NCBI GenBank assembly: GCA_041687295.1
Contig: JAWLCG010000127.1
Span: 1-11,776, forward strand
Direction: 5' to 3'
From: JAWLCG01 sp041687295
GTDB taxonomy: Bacteria; Planctomycetota; Phycisphaerae; SM23-33; FEN-1343
Length of the DNA: 11,776 bases
In this document: positions 7,784-11,776 of the stretch, in pieces
Layout of the letters: each line of letters begins with the position of its first letter
Numbering within the stretch: position 1 is the first letter of the stretch
Translations under genes and position numbers: made by a program
Notes under the pieces: generated by a model
What the model saw: the letters and a program-made list of their open reading frames with translations, nothing else
Told to the model about the DNA's origin: nothing
Database searches by the model: none

Positions 7784-7800
7784 GGCGGGCATGGCCCGCC
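7784..7800. repeat. Perfect hairpin GGCGGGC-ATG-GCCCGCC
   Basis: The two 7-bp arms match perfectly around a 3-base loop. The core GGGCATGGCCC resembles the centre of the 30-bp palindrome (GGGCATGCCC). It sits 57 bases before the TadA start, so it may be in the leader of that transcript or be part of the same intergenic element. Confidence 0.7.
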
Positions 7801-7845
7801 GTCGATGGCGTCGGGCGCCGCCGTGGCGGGCCCTGTCCCTTGTGT

Positions 7846-7849
7846 AGGA
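7846..7849 (+). promoter_or_regulatory. Ribosome binding site deciding the TadA start
   Basis: AGGA is 7 bases before GTG at 7857 but only 1 base before GTG at 7851. The frame has a stop (TAG, 7845-7847) just upstream, so no earlier start is possible. The spacing favours 7857. Confidence 0.5.
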
Positions 7850-7856
7850 CGTGGCC

Positions 7857-9728
7857 GTGGAGATCTGGGTCTACAACCAGTACACCGATAAGCGGGACAT
7901 CGTGCAGGTGCCCGAGGACGAGGTGACGATCGGGCGGGACGAGTCCAGCCACGTCTGCCTGCGCAGCCCCTTCGTCAGCCGCGAGCAGGCGCGGATCGTG
8001 CGGGCGGACGGGCACCTGTTCATCGAGGGCCTGGGTCTTAACGGCACGCTGGTGCGCAACCGCGAGGTGCCCCCCCAGCAGCGGGCGCGGATCGAGTATG
8101 GCGACGAGATCCGCGTGGGCGAGTTCAGCCTCTACCTGATGGAGCCGCAGGGCCGGGCCGGCCGGCGGCGCAGCCAGGCCGTGCCGCCCCGCCGACGCGT
8201 GATCGCCCTGGAGCAGCGGATCCACGCCGCCCTGCTCGAGCGGCTCAACCTCCGCGCGGGCGGCCAGTACACCCGCGACGACGCCGAGTACGTCGCCGTC
8301 ATCCAGCACCACCTCGACGAGCTGGTCTGCGAGGCCCTCGACGAGGTCGACGAGGACATGGCCGAGCACCTCATCGGCGAGTTCCTCTGGCGCCAGACGC
8401 TGACCGAGGTCACCCGCCGCGCCACGGGCCGACTGGTGTGGAGCTACGGCTTCGAGGACGCCGACGTGCTCGATAGCGCCCTGGAGGACGCCGCCAACCG
8501 CATCGTCGCCGACCTGATCCACGGCCTGCCGCTGCGCCTGCGGCCCGAGACGCTCCGCCAGGACGTCGCCGCCGCCGAGGCCGAGTTCACCGGTCGACTC
8601 GCCCACGCCCGGCGCTCCATTCGGCCCGAGCTGGCCCGCTACATCGCCCGGCGGATGCTCCACAAGGAGATCGAGGACGTCGTGCTGGGCTTCGGGCCCC
8701 TGCAGGACCTGCTGGACATGCCCCACGTCAACGAGATCATGGTCGTGGGCAAGGACCGCATCTACCTGGAAAAAGACGGCGTGCTGCAGGACTCGGGACG
8801 CAGCTTCTTCAGCGACGAGATCGTCGAGAGCGTCATCGAGCGGATCATCACCCCCGTCGGCCGGCGAATCGACCGCTCCAGCCCGCTGGTCGACGCCCGC
8901 CTGCCCGACGGCTCGCGCGTGCACGCCGTCATCGCCCCGCTGAGCCTGTCGGGGCCCACGCTGACGATCCGTAAATTCGCCAGCATCCCCTTCACCATCG
9001 ACGACCTGATCGAGCGCGACACGCTCTCGGCCGCCACGGCGGGGTTCCTCAAGGCCTGCGTGCTCGACCGGCGCAACCTCATCATCAGCGGCGGCACCGG
9101 CAGCGGCAAGACGACCACGCTCAACGTGCTGGCCGGCTTCGTCGGGCCCGGGGAGCGGATCGTCACCATCGAGGACTCCGCCGAGCTGCAGCTGCCCCAG
9201 GAGCACCTGGTCCGCCTGGAGACCCGGCCCGCCAACGTCGAGGGGCGCGGCGCGTACACCATCCGCGACCTGGTCCGCAACGCCCTGCGCATGCGGCCCG
9301 ACCGGCTCATCGTCGGCGAGGTCCGCGGGCCCGAGGCCCTGGATATGCTCCAGGCGATGAACACCGGCCACGACGGCTCGCTGACGACGATCCACGCCAA
9401 CACGCCGCTGGACACGATGCTGCGCCTCGAGACGATGGTGCTGATGGCCGTTGACATGCCCATCCGCGCCATCCGCGAGCAGATCGTGGCCGCCCTGGAC
9501 CTGGTGGTGCAGATCAGCCGCACCAGCGACGGCCGGCGGCGCGTGACGCACATCAGCGAGGTCGTCGGCCTGGACGACCAGGACGGGCGGATCCTGCTGG
9601 AGGACATCTTCGTGCTGCGCCCGCCGGCCGACGGCGGCGACGAACGGCTGCGGCACACGGGGTACATCCCCGCCTTCGTGGAGTCGATGGTGGACAAGGG
9701 CCTGATGACGCTGGACGTGCTGCTGTGA
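7857..9728 (+). CDS. tadA: FHA domain-TadA (CpaF) pilus motor ATPase fusion
   Basis: Counting from GTG 7857 the protein is 623 residues. Residues 1-96 form an FHA domain: TIGRD with Arg27, SREQAR with Ser41, and LNGT with Asn62, the three usual phosphothreonine contacts. The usual His after Ser-Arg is Gln here. Residues about 100-275 are charged and helical, much longer than the usual CpaF N-terminus. The secretion ATPase core follows: 'GFGPLQDLL' and 'NEIMVVG' (about 278-298), Walker A GGTGSGKTTT (about 412-421), the Asp-box region ending TIEDSAEL, Walker B RLIVGEVRG with Glu488, and the HAN motif (513-515). The family powers Flp pilus assembly by driving TadB/TadC. The FHA domain should bind phosphothreonine, and the kinase upstream is the obvious partner by context. 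The stop overlaps the tadB start by one base. GTG 7851 is a less likely start. Confidence 0.94.
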   Translation: MEIWVYNQYTDKRDIVQVPEDEVTIGRDESSHVCLRSPFVSREQARIVRADGHLFIEGLGLNGTLVRNREVPPQQRARIEYGDEIRVGEFSLYLMEPQGRAGRRRSQAVPPRRRVIALEQRIHAALLERLNLRAGGQYTRDDAEYVAVIQHHLDELVCEALDEVDEDMAEHLIGEFLWRQTLTEVTRRATGRLVWSYGFEDADVLDSALEDAANRIVADLIHGLPLRLRPETLRQDVAAAEAEFTGRLAHARRSIRPELARYIARRMLHKEIEDVVLGFGPLQDLLDMPHVNEIMVVGKDRIYLEKDGVLQDSGRSFFSDEIVESVIERIITPVGRRIDRSSPLVDARLPDGSRVHAVIAPLSLSGPTLTIRKFASIPFTIDDLIERDTLSAATAGFLKACVLDRRNLIISGGTGSGKTTTLNVLAGFVGPGERIVTIEDSAELQLPQEHLVRLETRPANVEGRGAYTIRDLVRNALRMRPDRLIVGEVRGPEALDMLQAMNTGHDGSLTTIHANTPLDTMLRLETMVLMAVDMPIRAIREQIVAALDLVVQISRTSDGRRRVTHISEVVGLDDQDGRILLEDIFVLRPPADGGDERLRHTGYIPAFVESMVDKGLMTLDVLL

Positions 9729-10582
9729 TGCTCGCGGTGCACTGGCTGAGCGTGGCGACGCCGGCGACGCTGTTCGTCGCGGTGGTGCTGGGCGTGCTGG
9801 GCGGCGGCGAGCCGCTCCGCCAGTGGGTGCTGCGCCAGGAGCGGATCTATGGCCATATCCTGCGGACGCAGCTGCTGATCGACGTGCGCCCCCGCGCAGC
9901 CACCTGGTTCGCCCTGGGCTGCATGGCCGTGGGCGGGGCGCTGCTCTACGCGGTCTTCCAAAGCCTGATCGCCTTCATCGTCGGCGCGGCCCTCGGGGCG
10001 GCCATTCCCATGCTGACGCTGCGCCTGCTGCGGCGGCGGAGGCTGGCGAAGCTCGAAGAGCAGCTCGTCGACGGCGTGCAGACCCTCGCCAGCGGCGTGC
10101 GGGCCGGGCTCAACCTCGTCCAGGCCCTCGACCTGGTCGCCCGGAACATGCCGCGCCCCATCGCCGAGGAGTTCGCCCACCTCGTCCGCGAGTACGAGCA
10201 CGGCGTGCCGCTGGACCGCGCGATGGCCTCGGCGGCTGAGCGGATCGGCTCGAGCAACTACCGGCTGGTCTTCTCGGCCCTGCAGACCCACCGCGAGCGC
10301 GGCGGCGACCTGGGCGTCACCCTCGACCGCATCGCCGAGTCGATCCGCGAGATCCACCGCCTCGAAAAACGCGTCGAGACCCTCACCGCCCAGGGCCGAG
10401 CCGCCGCCCGCTGGATGGGCACCATGCCCGCCGTCATCCTGCTGCTGCTCTACTGGATCGACCCCTACGGCGTGACCCTGCTGTTCACCGACGACGTCGG
10501 CAAGCTCGTCCTGGCCGCCATCGTCGCCCTGAACCTCGTCGGCTTCCTGTGGATTCGACAGATTGTGGAGATCGACGTGTAG
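9728..10582 (+). CDS. tadB: Tad inner-membrane platform protein TadB
   Basis: This is a 284-residue T2SF/GspF-type protein. Membrane helices are at about 8-25, 59-77, 79-100, 229-243 and 258-278. The cytoplasmic T2SF domain lies at about 105-228, with LEEQLVDGVQTLASGVRAGL, then NLVQALDLVA, then 'HRERGGDLGVTLDRIAESIR', which are typical of TadB. With TadC it forms the membrane platform moved by TadA. The start is the ATG inside TGATG, whose TGA is the tadA stop, so translation is probably coupled; no strong ribosome site precedes it. A GTG immediately upstream (9725) is in frame and less likely. The gene is followed, 4 bases after its stop, by the second octamer element rather than directly by tadC. 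Confidence 0.94.
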   Translation: MLAVHWLSVATPATLFVAVVLGVLGGGEPLRQWVLRQERIYGHILRTQLLIDVRPRAATWFALGCMAVGGALLYAVFQSLIAFIVGAALGAAIPMLTLRLLRRRRLAKLEEQLVDGVQTLASGVRAGLNLVQALDLVARNMPRPIAEEFAHLVREYEHGVPLDRAMASAAERIGSSNYRLVFSALQTHRERGGDLGVTLDRIAESIREIHRLEKRVETLTAQGRAAARWMGTMPAVILLLLYWIDPYGVTLLFTDDVGKLVLAAIVALNLVGFLWIRQIVEIDV

Positions 10583-10585
10583 GAC

Positions 10586-10757
10586 TGCGTCAATGCGTCA
10601 CCGCGTCAATGCGTCACTGCGTTGCTGCGTCAGGGGCCGAGCCCCATGGAACCAGCGCCGACTCTGGCTTGGCCGGGCGTGTGTTGAGACGCGACGGTCC
10701 ACTGCGCAGCGGCTCAACCGACGCGTTGACGCAGTGACGCGTTGACGCAGTGACGAG
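10586..10757. repeat. Long inverted element of tandem 8-bp units (TGCGTCAM)
   Basis: The left arm is six units in strict 8-bp phase at 10586, 10594, 10602, 10610, 10618 and 10626: TGCGTCAA, TGCGTCAC, CGCGTCAA, TGCGTCAC, TGCGTTGC, TGCGTCAG. The first four alternate, giving a 16-bp higher-order unit. The right arm (10726-10757) is four reverse-complement units: TTGACGCA, GTGACGCG, TTGACGCA, GTGACGAG. Between them are about 92 bases containing a small GGGGC-CGA-GCCCC hairpin (10633-10645) and GTTGAG/CTCAAC inverted copies (10683-10688, 10713-10718). It begins 4 bases after the tadB stop and ends 43 bases before the tadC start. No gene or clear promoter is seen in this 218-base gap. Confidence 0.88.
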
Positions 10758-10800
10758 AGGATTCCTCGGCGGCCAGCGCCGCCTGGATGGAGACCGTCCC

Positions 10801-11727
10801 ATGGCCCCAACGCTTCCGCTGGCCCTGTCCTGGCTCGACGTCGCGGTGCCCGTGGTGGGTTTCTCGGCCGTCGTGGCGGGCGTGGTGGCGGTCTTCGGCC
10901 AGCGGGGCCGGGCCGAGGTCAGCCCGCAGCGCCGGGTCGCCATCGCCACCGGGCAGGCCGACCGCCAGACGGTGTTCGAGTCGAGCGTCTGGGGCCCGCT
11001 GGCGTGGGGGGTGCTCAAGCTCACCGAGCGGCTCTCGGCAGTGCGGACCAAGCAGTGGCTCGACCGCACGCTCATCGCGGCCGGCAGCCCGAACTTCTAC
11101 TCCGCCGACGAGTACCTCGCCCTGTCGCTGCTGTGGGCCCTGGCCCTGGCGAGCGTGCTGGCGGGGCTGGATTTCCTGGCCAACGGCACGGTCAGCGCGA
11201 TCGGGCCCGTCGCGGGCTTGCTGACGGGCCTGGTGCTGCCGATGTACGTTCTGCACGACCGCGCCCGCAAGCGGGTCCGCGAGATCGCCCGCCGCGTGCC
11301 CTACAGCCTCGATCTGATCAGCCTGGCGATGGGGGCCGGCTCGACCTTCACCGAGGCCGTCCGCACCGTCATCCGCGAGGACCCCGACCATCCGCTCAAC
11401 CGCGAGCTGGCCACGGTGCTGGCCGAGATGGACCTCGGCGCCACCCGGCGGGGGGCCCTGGTGAGCCTGGCCGGGCGGATCCCGCTGGAGTCGCTGCGGG
11501 CCATCGTCGCCAGCATCAACCAGAGCGAGGACCTCGGCACGCCGCTGACGGGCGTGCTGGCCAGCCAGGCCGTCCTGCTGCGCCTCCAGCGCAGCGTCCG
11601 GGCCGAGAAGCTCGCCGCCCTCGCCAGCGTCCGCATCCTGGTGCCCAGCGTGCTGATCCTGCTCAGCGTCGTCCTGACGGTGTTCTGTCCCTTCATCGTC
11701 CGGGCGATCCGCGGCGAACTCTTTTAG
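10801..11727 (+). CDS. tadC: Tad inner-membrane platform protein TadC
   Basis: This is a 308-residue T2SF-type protein. Membrane helices are at about 12-32, 104-125, 130-150 and 279-299. The cytoplasmic domain (about 155-275) has ARRVPYSLDLISLAMGAGST, then a Pro/Asp patch, then 'INQSEDLGTPLTGVL' and QRSVRAEKLAALASVRIL. The QSE-LGTPL stretch is a hallmark of TadC rather than TadB. It completes the TadB/TadC platform for the TadA motor. ATG at 10801 is chosen because GGAG at 10789-10792 lies 8 bases upstream. A longer in-frame start (GTG 10750) would begin inside the octamer repeat and is unlikely. It is separated from tadB by the inverted element, so it may be expressed less tightly with tadA-tadB than is usual. 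The duplicated palindrome follows its stop by 17 bases. Confidence 0.95.
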   Translation: MAPTLPLALSWLDVAVPVVGFSAVVAGVVAVFGQRGRAEVSPQRRVAIATGQADRQTVFESSVWGPLAWGVLKLTERLSAVRTKQWLDRTLIAAGSPNFYSADEYLALSLLWALALASVLAGLDFLANGTVSAIGPVAGLLTGLVLPMYVLHDRARKRVREIARRVPYSLDLISLAMGAGSTFTEAVRTVIREDPDHPLNRELATVLAEMDLGATRRGALVSLAGRIPLESLRAIVASINQSEDLGTPLTGVLASQAVLLRLQRSVRAEKLAALASVRILVPSVLILLSVVLTVFCPFIVRAIRGELF

Positions 11728-11743
11728 TCGCCCGTGGGGCCCC

Positions 11744-11773
11744 ATATAGCCCCGGGCATGCCCGGGGTCTTCG
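11744..11773. repeat. 30-bp palindromic repeat, copy 2
   Basis: All 30 bases are identical to 7659-7688, with the palindrome at 11750-11767. It starts 17 bases after the tadC stop and is preceded by a separate short palindrome, TGGGGCCCCA (11735-11744). What follows is cut off by the window edge. As with copy 1, it sits just after the last gene of a block. Confidence 0.9.
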
Positions 11774-11776
11774 TAG

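Noticed and set aside
7463..7792. - strand frame covering the 7636-7856 gap
   Set aside because: It is a run through the CTCTG-type repeat into the shadow of cpaB. Its protein is repeat-derived and then Arg/Gly-rich, with no motif.
10549..10745. Small + strand frames in the tadB-tadC gap
   Set aside because: Their coding content comes from the octamer repeats (TGCGTCAA and similar), they have no ribosome site, and they overlap each other.

Overview
The window is a GC-rich stretch carrying most of a Tad-type (tight adherence, Flp-type IV pilus) secretion locus. All genes are on the + strand. Coding capacity is high, and the third-codon-position GC bias is strong enough that long open frames appear on the opposite strand as shadows. 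Three features suggest a Planctomycetota member, possibly Phycisphaerae-like: a membrane-anchored Ser/Thr protein kinase beside Tad genes, an FHA domain fused to the TadA motor ATPase, and repeat-filled intergenic gaps. This placement is an inference from gene content and style; no marker gene is present to confirm it.

Layout. (1) 3-299 is the C-terminal end of a probable prepilin peptidase (TadV/CpaA type). It overlaps by 4 bases a TadE-like pseudopilin (296-1222) that has two extra membrane segments before its pseudopilin core. (2) 1223-1477 is a gap with six tandem 8-bp units, a GC-rich hairpin, and inverted copies of the units, followed by a weak promoter candidate. (3) 1478-7635 is a four-gene block: a receptor-like Ser/Thr kinase with a helical-repeat extracytoplasmic part, a large TadG-like protein, a second TadE-like protein, and CpaB/RcpC. 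(4) 7636-7856 is a gap with a palindromic 30-bp repeat, a CAGAG-rich tract and a second hairpin. (5) 7857-10582 holds FHA-TadA ATPase and TadB, joined by a 1-base stop/start overlap. (6) 10583-10800 is a second long inverted element built from 8-bp units of unrelated sequence, splitting tadB from tadC. (7) 10801-11727 is TadC, followed by a second identical copy of the 30-bp palindromic repeat.

How the genes work together. TadV would process the TadE-like proteins, both of which carry a G-x4-E-F prepilin-peptidase-like site. TadA would power the inner-membrane platform TadB/TadC, CpaB would act in the periplasm, and TadG-like plus TadE-like proteins would be minor or pseudopilin components. 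The kinase and the FHA domain on the motor suggest that pilus assembly is controlled by Ser/Thr phosphorylation; this is inferred, not shown. No major Flp pilin, secretin (CpaC/RcpA) or TadZ/CpaE is in the window. The most unusual sequence is intergenic: two octamer-built inverted elements and a duplicated 30-bp palindrome.
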